Assembly (NCBI GenBank): GCA_963666865.1
Contig: OY763072.1
Coordinates: 3,906,001 to 3,970,000 of the forward strand
Source: Bin87 sp963666865
GTDB lineage: Bacteria > Chloroflexota > Dehalococcoidia > Lucifugimonadales > UBA3495
DNA length: 64,000 bases
Direction of reading: 5' to 3'
How positions within the stretch are numbered: the stretch's first letter is position 1; each line of letters opens with the position of its first letter. Under the pieces are notes generated by a model that worked only from the letters and a program-made list of their open reading frames with translations, did no database searches and was not told where the DNA came from. Positions 8,662-17,102 of the stretch are shown piece after piece. The position numbers and the translations under genes were made by a program.

Positions 8662-9849
8662 CAGGGCTATCGCATATGAAAAATTGAGGTGTCAGGTAAG
8701 ATAGCGTCCAAACTGCTGAGGTGGGGAGGACACCATGAGCGAGCTAGCGGACGTATTTGGCGATTTGGAAGACCCTCGGGCCGTCAATGCGCGTCTCCAT
8801 TCCCTGCACGACATTCTGGTCATCGCTCTATGCACCATCGTCTGCGGCGGTCAGACTTGCACCGACATGGAGCTTTTCGGGCATTCCAAACGGGAGTTTC
8901 TGGAGTCCTTTCTGAATCTGGAAAACGGCATTCCCAGCCACGACACTTTCTCCCGGGTGCTGGGCAAACTGGATCCGGAAGCTTTCCAGCGGTGGTTTTT
9001 GAGGTTCATGGAACAGTTCGCTCAAGGGGTTCAGGGAGTGGTGGCCATGGACGGGAAGACCTTGCGGCGTTCTTACGACCACGCGGCAGGACAGTCCGCC
9101 CTGCATCTGGTCAGCGCTTGGGCGGAAGAGCGGCGCCTGGTGTTGGGACAATTGGCCGTTGACGACAAGTCCAACGAGATTACGGCGTTGCCCAAGCTGT
9201 TGGAAATGTTGACCTTGCAAGGCAAGGTGGTTACCGTCGATGCCCTGAATTGTCAGCGTCAGATTGCTCAGCAAGTGATTGACCAGGAGGGCGACTACGC
9301 GCTAGCGTTGAAAGGCAATCAAGGTACGCTCTACGACGATGTAAAACTGTTTCTGGACGACGCGGACACGCCGGCAGCTCAGGCCACCCAGGTCAGCAAG
9401 GGCCACGGACGCATTGAAACCCGCACCGCCAGTATTAGCGACGACGTAGCCTGGCTGCAGGAATGGCACGACTGGCCGGGCTTGCAGGCCGTGGGTAAAG
9501 TAACAGCGGTCCGCCGTAAAGACGGCGACACCAGCGAGGAAACTCGTTATTACCTGCTGAGCCAGGCCTTCCCGCCGGAGCATTGCAACGACGTCGTGCG
9601 CGGCCATTGGGGCATTGAGAACCGGCTGCATTGGGTATTGGACGTAACCTGCAACGAAGACCAGGCGCGGAACCGGAAAGGGCATGGCGCGGAGAACCTG
9701 GCGTTGCTGCGTAAGTTGGCGCTGAATCTGGCGCGGTTGGAACCAAGCAAGGGGTCCATGCGGGGCAAACTGAAACGGGCCGGTTGGGACAACTGCTTCC
9801 TCATCAACATCCTCTCCCAATTCACCAAAATCCATATGCGATAGCCCTG
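8662..9849 (+). mobile_element. ISAs1-family insertion sequence, complete
   Basis: 1188-bp element. The left end begins CAGGGCTATCGCATATG and the right end is its reverse complement over at least 17 bp. It carries one intact transposase gene and is flanked by the 10-bp direct repeat ATATAATCAC. It lies in the gap between the divergent molybdopterin subunit gene and a small membrane protein gene, and its target contains a TATAAT box, now present on both sides. Confidence 0.92.
8735..9844 (+). CDS. ISAs1-family transposase
   Basis: 369-aa DDE transposase that cuts and pastes its own element. Family marks include an N-terminal FGDLEDPR-type segment, the first catalytic Asp in VVAMDGKTLRRS (about residue 109), the DALNCQ segment with a second Asp, and the HWGIENRLHWVLDV motif with the catalytic Glu. 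Length is normal for the family, the frame is intact and the stop overlaps the right terminal repeat. It is very likely functional. Confidence 0.95.
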   Translation: MSELADVFGDLEDPRAVNARLHSLHDILVIALCTIVCGGQTCTDMELFGHSKREFLESFLNLENGIPSHDTFSRVLGKLDPEAFQRWFLRFMEQFAQGVQGVVAMDGKTLRRSYDHAAGQSALHLVSAWAEERRLVLGQLAVDDKSNEITALPKLLEMLTLQGKVVTVDALNCQRQIAQQVIDQEGDYALALKGNQGTLYDDVKLFLDDADTPAAQATQVSKGHGRIETRTASISDDVAWLQEWHDWPGLQAVGKVTAVRRKDGDTSEETRYYLLSQAFPPEHCNDVVRGHWGIENRLHWVLDVTCNEDQARNRKGHGAENLALLRKLALNLARLEPSKGSMRGKLKRAGWDNCFLINILSQFTKIHMR

Positions 9850-9859
9850 ATATAATCAC
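9850..9859. repeat. Right target-site duplication of the ISAs1 element
   Basis: Exact copy of the 10 bases at 8652-8661, directly abutting the right terminal inverted repeat. Confidence 0.85.
9851..9856 (+). promoter_or_regulatory. -10 box (TATAAT) of an apparently leaderless gene, inside the IS target duplication
   Basis: Perfect TATAAT followed after 8 nt by the ATG of the next gene, so transcription would begin at or next to the start codon. No ribosome-binding site precedes that ATG. The same hexamer is at 8653-8658 left of the IS. No good -35 is visible on either side. Confidence 0.5.
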
Positions 9860-9864
9860 CGACT

Positions 9865-10029
9865 ATGCTCGACTCCATGCTGACCTCCATCGTTGACTAT
9901 CTCCGACAGCGCACGGCTTTTCCGGGTTGGGCGGTGGAGTTGTTGGTCTTCTTTGCGGTTTTCACGCTGGCGAGATTAGCCGCCGCGGTATGGAATGGTA
10001 CAATTCTAGAAGGAGAGACTTTGAGGTAA
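9865..10029 (+). CDS. Small single-pass membrane protein
   Basis: 54-aa predicted protein with one transmembrane helix (about residues 21-41: WAVELLVFFAVFTLARLAAA). Support: an ATG 8 nt after a perfect TATAAT (leaderless arrangement), an open frame, and tight spacing (5 nt) to the next gene. Function is unknown. The neighbouring REEGR protein suggests the pair may act as a membrane anchor plus coiled-coil partner, as the single 174-aa protein at 61623-62147 combines both features. Confidence 0.5.
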   Translation: MLDSMLTSIVDYLRQRTAFPGWAVELLVFFAVFTLARLAAAVWNGTILEGETLR

Positions 10030-10034
10030 TCATC

Positions 10035-10202
10035 ATGGTGCTTGCTAGAAAACGTATGCGTATCGAACGCGAAGAAGGCCGCGAAGAAGGCCGAGCTGAG
10101 GTTAGGGCTGAACTTGAGCCTATAATCGAGGATTTGCAGGAACGTATCCGCCGACTGGAGAATGGCAGCACCGAGCAATCCCCGGACGCGCCGGCATCCT
10201 AA
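10035..10202 (+). CDS. Small charged coiled-coil protein (REEGR motif)
   Basis: 55-aa predicted protein starting MVLARKRMRIEREEGREEGR, then a Glu/Arg-rich helix (AELEPIIEDLQERIRRLE) and a short disordered tail. GAGG lies 8 nt before the ATG. The frame is open further upstream, so an earlier start is possible. Likely cytoplasmic coiled coil. No function is assigned. Confidence 0.5.
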   Translation: MVLARKRMRIEREEGREEGRAEVRAELEPIIEDLQERIRRLENGSTEQSPDAPAS

Positions 10203-10222
10203 TGCCGAGCTCCGCGTGCCTT

Positions 10223-11254
10223 TCACGTCAGCGGCAGCGGCGGCTGCCAAAACTTTCCCGTGTCGTTGACGGTGATGGAGTCCACCCACTTGACCCAATC
10301 GTAGCCGCGCTTGTGCGGCTCAACCATGCGGGCCGGGAAGCCATGGCCGGCGGAGAGGGGCGCACCGTCCACACGGCTGGCCAACAGAGCACGTCCGGCT
10401 TCGTCCAGGGAGTAGCGACGGAAGTAGCCGGTGCGCGAGCGGATGGTGATGCTGGCGGCGCCGGGTTTGGGTTGGGCCCGGGCCAGCAACTCGGTGACCG
10501 GAACGCCGGCCCATTCGCGGGTGGTGTGCCAGCCACCGGTGCAGTCCAGCGTGGCCGTGAGTTTGTGTTCCCAACTTTGCAACTCGGCAATGTCCATCTC
10601 AAAGGAGTTTGCCACGTGGCCGTCCACGCGCATTCGCCAACTGTCCGCGTCGATGTGGGGCGTCCGGTCGTTGAGCCACATGGTTACGGGGAAATCGGGC
10701 CCGTCTTCGGGATACGAGCCGGTGTAGCGGCGGGCGGCCCCCGGCCCGGCGGCCAGCACGTTGGTCAACTCAGCAGTGCGCCACAGCATCAGACCGGCCA
10801 GCGCCAACGCGACGACCCGCAGCGCGTGGCGGCGGTCGGCCAGGTAGCGGCTGCGGAGGCTGATCCGGTGGCGGAAGGTGTGCCAGAGCAGCAGGGGGAT
10901 CAGCATCCAGGCCAAATTCATGTGGATGGTCGTACCTGAAAATCCCATCCAGTCGTAAGGCCCCAGGTGGCTCCAGGCCAGGCCCAGGCCAACTACGATC
11001 AGCAGTCCGGTGAGCAGGACAACGGAGCTGACCATCGTTCCGCGAGCGACACGCCAGTTGCGCCGGGTCCGCAGGGAGCCGAGAATGTTGCGGGATTTCC
11101 AAAGGAACAGGGCCAGAATGGCGAAGCCGAAGATGCGGTGCAGGTGCATCGCGCCGATCCATTCCGGATTGGAGTGGGTTAGGCCCAGATACCCGGTCAG
11201 CAATTCGGCGACGAACAGGACAATCAGCGCGATGTTGGCCCAGGGGAAACGCAT
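10223..11254 (-). CDS. Membrane-anchored molybdopterin-dependent oxidoreductase (sulfite-oxidase fold)
   Basis: 343-aa fusion. Residues about 1-165 contain four to five transmembrane helices with His residues (MHLHRIFGF, TIHMNLAW, LLWHTFRHR) that could bind haem b, resembling YedZ/cytochrome b561-type anchors. Residues about 185-343 are an Oxidored_molyb (sulfite oxidase-type) domain; TATLDCTGGW holds the Cys expected to ligate Mo, and the AGVPVTELL and GHGFPARMVEP segments are family-typical. It probably transfers electrons from an external substrate (reductase or oxidase direction unknown) through the haems to the quinone pool. Confidence 0.85.
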   Translation of the reverse strand: MRFPWANIALIVLFVAELLTGYLGLTHSNPEWIGAMHLHRIFGFAILALFLWKSRNILGSLRTRRNWRVARGTMVSSVVLLTGLLIVVGLGLAWSHLGPYDWMGFSGTTIHMNLAWMLIPLLLWHTFRHRISLRSRYLADRRHALRVVALALAGLMLWRTAELTNVLAAGPGAARRYTGSYPEDGPDFPVTMWLNDRTPHIDADSWRMRVDGHVANSFEMDIAELQSWEHKLTATLDCTGGWHTTREWAGVPVTELLARAQPKPGAASITIRSRTGYFRRYSLDEAGRALLASRVDGAPLSAGHGFPARMVEPHKRGYDWVKWVDSITVNDTGKFWQPPLPLT

Positions 11255-11272
11255 GGAGAGTTTTCCCTCTGG

Positions 11273-11376
11273 GATCCGTCATTCCTGCGAAAGCAGGAAT
11301 CCAGAAAGGCGACGCTTTGGTGAACGTGAGCGGGGCGAAGATTCCTGGATACCGGCTTTCGCCGGTATGACGGATC
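11273..11376. repeat. Inverted pair of REP-like palindromes (family A)
   Basis: Left unit 11273-11303 contains CGTCATTCCTGCGAAAGCAG. The right unit (about 11342-11376) is the same sequence type in opposite orientation. Both start and end with GATCCG/CGGATC. The head-to-head pair resembles BIME-type repeats. Related copies are at 38571-38597 and 54689-54788. Confidence 0.8.
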
Positions 11377-11399
11377 TGGAGTTGCGACGGCACACAACA

Positions 11400-14300
11400 C
11401 TACCCCCCTTCACCGGCCCGCAGCACCCGCTGCACTTCCAAGCGGTTGGTGACGAAGGCCAGCCAGATCACCGTCACCACGCTCACCACGGCCAGGACGG
11501 CATAGGCCAGGGCCAGCATCCGCCAGTCGGTTTCGAAGGTCAGCGGCGGGGTGGCGCGGACGCCGCCCTCGGCCACTTCCAGCACCGGCAGCAGGGCGGC
11601 GCCGATCTGCGCTCCGGCCCACGTACCCACCGCCACGCCGGCGACGACCACCACGGCGAGGTTGAACCACACCACGGCGTTGAGTTGTCCGCGACTGCTG
11701 CCCAGCGTGCGCAGCAGGGCAAACTCGGTTTGCCGCTCCCTGGTGTCCAGCCAGCAATACAGGGCAATGCCGGTGGCGCTGGCCAGGGCGAGGGCCAGGA
11801 ACATGATCACCAACAGTCCGCCCCAACCGGCGTTGGCCAGTGGCTCTTTGCCGCGCAGCGCCGCCTCTTCCTCGGCCACCATGACCTGCCCGCTGTTCAC
11901 GCCGAGCTGGGAAATCTGGGCGGTGGCGTCATCAGCGGCGGCCAATGCGGTGTCCAGGTCTCCCGGCAGTATTTCCCGATCCAGCCAAACCTCGCTGGCC
12001 CCTCCGAAAATCCGGCGACTGTGCCGGTTGGCGTAATCAACGAACTCGCCCAGATCGGCGACGACGAAGGGCTGCTGGCGTGGGTTGACAGTTGGAAAAT
12101 ATTCTGCCACACCGGCTATGACTATAGGTATGGCGAAAGTGGACATACCCAAGCTGAATTGGTCACCAACTTCAGTTCCGGTCGCTTCTAGGATTGCGGG
12201 ACTCACTATTGCTCTCAACGGCGGTTCGTTTTCGCCAGGCCACAATCCGGGGATACCAATACCTCCCGGTGACCAATTGAACTCCACCGAGCCTGAGGTG
12301 CCTGGGCGAGCTGCGCTGCGGTTTGTCACCAGAGAATACAATCCTAAACTTTTTTCTTCCAATTCAATCTGCTGTTGCAAGTAATTCGCAGAAGTTATGT
12401 CTTCGTGCCCGGTGGAACTTCTAGGATTGAAACTTTCGCGCATATAGTCCTGAATCGCACTCCAGCCGTCCGCTGAGGTCAGATCCGAAATTACCACGTC
12501 TCCCTGGGTGGTCTGGGCCATCAGGCCGTCCATGAACAATACACCGGGACGGTCTGTGCTGGTGCGCCCGACGATTTGCAGGTTGATCAGGGTGTACGGA
12601 GGCACGTCCAGGCGGGGCCGATCTTCGTCCTCAGTGCGGCGACCGGTGCGGCCCAAGCGCAGCGCAATGTCTCCCTCCAGCCGCTCCCATTCGTGTCCGC
12701 TGACGTCGCCCATGCGGACGTCGTAATGCCGCCCGGCGCCGTCCCGCAAACGTGCTGCCACGGCGACCAGCCGGTCCTGAAGTCCGCCGGTGCGCGCCCA
12801 CAGCGAAAGGCCGGTGATGTTCTCCGGCAACGGCAAGCCCTCCGGCGCGTCGGGGTTCGGGGCGATCAAGGCCATCAGTTCCGGCAGCGTATTGCCATCG
12901 CCAAAATCCTCTCGCCACCAGGCCACGTCGGCCAGGCGGTCCGATTCCACGGCCAGCACCGAAACCCGCTGGGAGCCGAACCCCTCAGTGAGCAAGCTGC
13001 CTTCGGTGCGCATTGCTTCGGCGCCTCCCGGCAGCACCTCGGACGCGCCGGTGAAGGCGCGGGCGATGCGCCCGCCGTCGTGCTGTATGCGTATGTCAGC
13101 GCCAACGTCGTAGCGAACGCGATCGTCCGTGCTCTTGGTCAGCGTCGCGGAAAATGCGCTGCCCACCACGCCCAGAGCAGTTGCCAGCATCAGCAGCGCG
13201 ACCAGGCTGCCCGGCGCGATGGGATCCCGGGCGATGCGGCGCAGCCCCTGTACCAGCCAGCCCGGACCCACCGGGCCTACCACCCGGGCCGACAGCCCCA
13301 TGGCCAACGGGAATACACGCATCACCAACAGCCCCAACGCGACCAGTCCCAGCGCCGGACCCAGCAGCAGGGCGAAATCAACCTCCAGTTCCCGACCTCC
13401 CAGGCTGCGGGTCAGCACCGTGCCCCGGTTGGAAATCTGCCACCAAAGGAAAGCGATCACCGCCAGCGCCAGCAGGTCCAGGTAGTAGCGGTGAACGAAG
13501 GGGGTACGGGCGGGTCTGGCTCCGGCCTGGCGGAACTCCACGATGCCCTTGCTGGCCGCGGCCAGGGTGGCCAGCGACAACACCACCACCGCCAGGGCCG
13601 CGCCGGCCGCGCCCATGCCGAAAGCCTGCCAGGACAACGACACCGGCGCGCCCGTGGACTCGGCGTCGAACACCAGCCCGCCCAATCCCCGGGCCAATAG
13701 GGGCGACAGTAGGGCGCCGGCCACCAGCGCGGGACCGGCCAGCAGCAATCCCTCCACCAGGGTCAGTATGCCGATCTGCACGGTGGTCGCGCCACGGCTT
13801 TTCAGCATGGCGATTTCGCTGGCCCGAGCCCGTATGACCATGCCGGCCGTGATGGTCAGGTAGTAGGCCAGGATGCCCGTGACCAGGAACACCATCAGGA
13901 ACAGCGGGATGCGCGCCAGAAGTAGCTGCTCCTCGTGGTCTTCCAGAATTCGCGCCAGGCCGGTGGACGTGCTTCCGTTGGGCAAGTGGTTGGCCACGTT
14001 GCGGCGGACCTGCTGCAGCGACTGTTGGATCTCGTCAACCTGCTTCGCCGGGATGCCTTCGCGGTCGGTCTGGAGGAACCAGGCCGAGCTGGTGTAGATG
14101 CCCGGATAACGGCGTCCCACCTGCTGGCGCAGGGCGTCCTCCGCCACGAACATGGGCACCAGGGTCCAATCGTCGTCGTGATATGAAAGCAACTTTTGCC
14201 GGCGATACCAGTATTCCTCGTCCGGGTCGGTTGGCTCGACCACGCCGACCAGCACCACGTTGGTGGTGGCCTGTCCGTCGCCGCCGGTGGCCGGGACGAT

Positions 14301-14894
14301 GCCGAAGCCCTCGCCCAACGGGATGTCCAGGAACTCAAAACCCGTCGGATCCACGGCGACTTCAATGACGACGTCGTCAGTGTTGCCGGTGCTGTCGTCG
14401 TAGCCGCCATTGACCGGCAACTCCGGCCAACGGCCCTGCACCAGCGTACCTTTGCCATCCTGCAGGCCGGAGAGGTATTGCATCCGTCCCCGGGGGCGCA
14501 CGTCGTTGGGCAAATCGAGGTTGGGCCGGCCGGTGAAATAGAAGGTGGCCGTCTCCACCTGGAAAGACAAAGCGCCCACGGCATCGCCCAGGGGCGGCAG
14601 CACGCGGTGGGCGACGAACTGGTGACTGGTCAAATAACGGTCGCTGGCCGGCGTGGCCGTGCGCGGATCATCGAGGTCGTTGAACACGCGGACCCAGATG
14701 TTCACGTCGCCGGATTCGGCGTCGGCCAGAGCGCGGCGCAGGGCCGTCTCGGCCAGCAGGTCGTTGAACACCACCGCGCTGGACAGCAGCACCACCGCCA
14801 GCGTAACGCCCAGCAGCACCGTAAGCTCGATGCGGAAGGACGACATCAGCCGCCGCCGGGCGAGGACGTAGCCGAGGTTGAGGATTGCGGTCAT
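11400..14894 (-). CDS. Large FtsX-type ABC transporter permease
   Basis: 1164-aa polytopic membrane protein with two FtsX-like permease units. There is an N-terminal helix (about 20-45) and a large extracytoplasmic domain, then a first bundle of helices (about 330-545), a second extracytoplasmic domain, and three closing helices (about 1035-1150, with TREQRVEFALLRTLG-type segment TRERQTEFALLRTLGSSRGQ). Such proteins work with a separate LolD/MacB-type ATPase in lipoprotein or lipid handling or mechanotransmission; no ATPase is visible nearby. The start codon lies 7 nt after the EcoRII-like gene stop and has no clear ribosome site. A paralogue is at 17103-20513. A lower-GC patch is seen at about 12085-12470. 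Confidence 0.85.
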   Translation of the reverse strand: MTAILNLGYVLARRRLMSSFRIELTVLLGVTLAVVLLSSAVVFNDLLAETALRRALADAESGDVNIWVRVFNDLDDPRTATPASDRYLTSHQFVAHRVLPPLGDAVGALSFQVETATFYFTGRPNLDLPNDVRPRGRMQYLSGLQDGKGTLVQGRWPELPVNGGYDDSTGNTDDVVIEVAVDPTGFEFLDIPLGEGFGIVPATGGDGQATTNVVLVGVVEPTDPDEEYWYRRQKLLSYHDDDWTLVPMFVAEDALRQQVGRRYPGIYTSSAWFLQTDREGIPAKQVDEIQQSLQQVRRNVANHLPNGSTSTGLARILEDHEEQLLLARIPLFLMVFLVTGILAYYLTITAGMVIRARASEIAMLKSRGATTVQIGILTLVEGLLLAGPALVAGALLSPLLARGLGGLVFDAESTGAPVSLSWQAFGMGAAGAALAVVVLSLATLAAASKGIVEFRQAGARPARTPFVHRYYLDLLALAVIAFLWWQISNRGTVLTRSLGGRELEVDFALLLGPALGLVALGLLVMRVFPLAMGLSARVVGPVGPGWLVQGLRRIARDPIAPGSLVALLMLATALGVVGSAFSATLTKSTDDRVRYDVGADIRIQHDGGRIARAFTGASEVLPGGAEAMRTEGSLLTEGFGSQRVSVLAVESDRLADVAWWREDFGDGNTLPELMALIAPNPDAPEGLPLPENITGLSLWARTGGLQDRLVAVAARLRDGAGRHYDVRMGDVSGHEWERLEGDIALRLGRTGRRTEDEDRPRLDVPPYTLINLQIVGRTSTDRPGVLFMDGLMAQTTQGDVVISDLTSADGWSAIQDYMRESFNPRSSTGHEDITSANYLQQQIELEEKSLGLYSLVTNRSAARPGTSGSVEFNWSPGGIGIPGLWPGENEPPLRAIVSPAILEATGTEVGDQFSLGMSTFAIPIVIAGVAEYFPTVNPRQQPFVVADLGEFVDYANRHSRRIFGGASEVWLDREILPGDLDTALAAADDATAQISQLGVNSGQVMVAEEEAALRGKEPLANAGWGGLLVIMFLALALASATGIALYCWLDTRERQTEFALLRTLGSSRGQLNAVVWFNLAVVVVAGVAVGTWAGAQIGAALLPVLEVAEGGVRATPPLTFETDWRMLALAYAVLAVVSVVTVIWLAFVTNRLEVQRVLRAGEGG

Positions 14895-14900
14895 GGGAGG

Positions 14901-15614
14901 CTAGGCTATGGCGCGTGTTTCGCTCACGAAATCTTGCAGTGTCATCAACTCGCCCCTCACCGATTGGGGATACCTAGTATGCAACGGGCTTGGTACCACA
15001 AGGCGGACGTTTTCATTGCGCATCTGAGCAAATTGGTTTTCCGACATCCCTTCTTGCAGAGTAAAAAGATGCTTCACTGGAATGCGGTTAGCTTCGTTGA
15101 GAATTTGCCGCCAACGTTCTCTGACGGTCGTTTTGGCGGCCAACATCCTTAATCCGCTGACCGGATAGTCCGGGTCATCGTAAGCCTCTTGCGAGGGGAA
15201 TACGAAGTCGGGCTGGTTGCCAGATTCGGTTGTCGGATGGAAAGCGTAGGCGATATTTTCTTCATCGAGAATGGCGCGCAACTGCAACTCTAGCGACCGG
15301 CCCGCTCGTGATTTACGTCGTTGCAGTATCGTTTGGGCTCTGGCGAGAAACTCGTCGATGGAGTTGAATCCCTGCTCGATTACCCTGGATTCGACAGCAT
15401 GTTCAACGCTCCGAAAAACAGCGTATTCGCAATCCCTGCGCCGTATCATACGTTCGTCCATTGGCAAGGCACGATGAGCCTGCAAAGCTAATGCCCTGTC
15501 AAATATCTCTTGAGGCGTTGGGAATCGTTCAAGCCACCGCTCCGGCATTTGTTCAGGCGCCAGCCAACAACGGACGTCTCCACGTCCAACTGCGGCGTCA
15601 GGAAGGGTAAACAT
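14901..15614 (-). CDS. EcoRII C-terminal-domain-like restriction endonuclease
   Basis: 237-aa predicted type II nuclease. The C-terminal half matches the EcoRII-C signature as I know it: RRKSRAGRSLELQL, then QPDFVFPS (Asp of PD-(D/E)xK), MLAAKTTVRERWRQ, EANRIPVKHLFTLQEG. EcoRII cuts CCWGG; specificity here is unproven. The N-terminal effector domain of EcoRII is absent, as in minimal EcoRII-C-type enzymes. The start is uncertain: ATG 15614, 11 nt after the HNH stop, probably coupled; an in-frame TTG at 15656 overlaps the HNH gene. No cytosine methyltransferase lies beside it. Last gene of a three-gene cluster with lower GC than its flanks. Confidence 0.75.
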   Translation of the reverse strand: MFTLPDAAVGRGDVRCWLAPEQMPERWLERFPTPQEIFDRALALQAHRALPMDERMIRRRDCEYAVFRSVEHAVESRVIEQGFNSIDEFLARAQTILQRRKSRAGRSLELQLRAILDEENIAYAFHPTTESGNQPDFVFPSQEAYDDPDYPVSGLRMLAAKTTVRERWRQILNEANRIPVKHLFTLQEGMSENQFAQMRNENVRLVVPSPLHTRYPQSVRGELMTLQDFVSETRAIA

Positions 15615-15625
15615 ATCCGATATTC

Positions 15626-16144
15626 TTATTGTTGAAAGATATTTTCTCGGTGCCAAGCGAGAAACTTTTGATCAGGGCCAAATTTTTCAGGAAGATAAAT
15701 CGGCTGTTGATCATATCGTGAGATGGACGTTGTGTAGAAATCGTCGTTGTCCACGGCCTGCCTGCAGGATACGCGAACCGTCATATCGTCGTTAATGGTA
15801 ATCAGGCCGGCGTCGAAAGCCCTCTCGTGCAACACAGACAGTAACAGACCGTTTCTAGGGTTCACCCGGTTAGATTCATCTACGTGCCAAGGAATGATGT
15901 GGCCTGCTCTTAGCAAAGTGGGCAATGACAATCCAGTGATGCAACATCGTCCGTTATAAGCGCTCAATACCGTTGCACGGAAGAAACTTTGACCGATGCG
16001 CGCCGTGGTCTGCACAGAGCGGTCCTCTCCAACACGGTCCGCATTCGCTTCTGCCACAGCTTCGTCATCAGGCTCTGCCGCATTCATCGTTTCGCTAACG
16101 GCCCGCTGGGACTCCACGGCAAAACCCTCCCAATCGCTTTGCAT
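15626..16144 (-). pseudogene. HNH endonuclease, C-terminal catalytic part (downstream of in-frame UAG)
   Basis: 173 codons carrying an HNH_2-type domain: CCITGLSLPTLLRAGHIIPW, a central Asn in NPRNGLL, and the closing His in LHERAFD, so the metal/catalytic set looks complete. It is in the same frame as 16148-16393, separated only by a TAG (16148-16150) and one Glu codon. Homologues I know have these two parts fused as one protein. It might still be translated from the ATG at 16144, but no ribosome site precedes it. Confidence 0.7.
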
Positions 16145-16147
16145 TTC

Positions 16148-16393
16148 CTACCACATTGCGCGGTCATTAGCTGATGCCCTTCTCAACCCGGCGCGGCCTG
16201 TGGATGTAATTGCCGGGTCTAGGCTCGCAATGTTAGTGAGCTTCATTGCTAACGCCGATGGAGACCGCCCGATGGCATTCGCGAACCGGACGATTTCCGG
16301 GTTCCGGTAATGTAATCTTCCAAAGGGTAAGCGACAGTACAGCGCAAAAGCCACTAACAATTGCTGCCGTGTCCAGCCGGATGCCGCAGGCAT
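16148..16393 (-). pseudogene. HNH endonuclease, N-terminal part (ends at in-frame UAG)
   Basis: 81-residue N-terminal segment (ATG 16393, GGAG 11 nt upstream) with the typical N-terminus of this HNH protein group: RQQLLVAFALYCRLPFGRLH, RNPEIVRFANAIGRS, SALAMKLTNIASLDP. It ends DRAMW-stop, and the same frame resumes EMQSDWEGF in the catalytic part. The ATG is only 2 nt after the stop of the preceding gene, so the two are translationally linked. Confidence 0.7.
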
Positions 16394-16395
16394 AG

Positions 16396-16983
16396 TTAGG
16401 GATCTCCATACCAGAACGTGCAATGCTCGTAATCATCCGGGTCTGCCCACCATGGAGCCTCGGTACCCCAGGTATCGAGGCTATATTCCCAAATGCAAAT
16501 GTATCTATCATCCAGCTCGGCGTAGCCGTAAGGTTCGGTTAGTGGTGGCCCCCATCCGGCCGCGTTGGTGAGGATCAGCGTGTTGTCCGGGCCAACGTGC
16601 GTCAGAGCCGAATCATCATAGCGATTGCGATGCACCGCAATGCGACTCTTCTCCAAGATTGCTTTCAAGCGGTTATCTGAGCCCTGCATGGAAACATCCG
16701 GTGTGGGGAACTCGCCGGGGTTGGCGTTAGTGTTGGGGCAAAAGCAACCAGCACGCGGGCCGGGCGCCACTTTGACCAGCGGCAAGCTAATGTCCAGTAC
16801 GCCCCTTTCGTCAAAACCGTACTTAGCGCGGTAGTACGTTTGCTCGGCCCAGGTCAGTTCGTCCCACTGACGAATGACCGACCTGATCGCGATGGCATCG
16901 TCGGCATCTTCATCGTAAATGATAATCCAGCCACGGCTAATCAGTTCATCGACGGAGGGTAGGTAGTGAGTCAAAGTAGCCAT
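16396..16983 (-). CDS. Unknown protein, first gene of the HNH/EcoRII-like cluster
   Basis: 195-aa soluble acidic protein I do not recognise. It has no signal peptide or membrane segment. It is rich in Trp/Tyr/Asp (WIIIYDEDADDAI, QWDELTWAEQTYYRAKYGFD, IWEYSLDTWGTEAPWWADPD) and has a short Cys pair (GCFCPN). The start at 16983 follows GAGG at 9 nt. Its stop is 2 nt from the HNH start, so the two share an mRNA. Position at the head of a nuclease operon suggests a regulatory, specificity or immunity role, but nothing in the sequence proves it. Confidence 0.65.
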   Translation of the reverse strand: MATLTHYLPSVDELISRGWIIIYDEDADDAIAIRSVIRQWDELTWAEQTYYRAKYGFDERGVLDISLPLVKVAPGPRAGCFCPNTNANPGEFPTPDVSMQGSDNRLKAILEKSRIAVHRNRYDDSALTHVGPDNTLILTNAAGWGPPLTEPYGYAELDDRYICIWEYSLDTWGTEAPWWADPDDYEHCTFWYGDP

Positions 16984-17102
16984 GGTCCGCCTCGCGGTTT
17001 AGTGGTTCATCCAGTATGGTAATGCCCTCCTGACTAGTTACGCAACGGCTTCGCATCATAGAAAGAAATATGCAGCGTGCAATGCCGCCCCGATCGCTCC
17101 AC

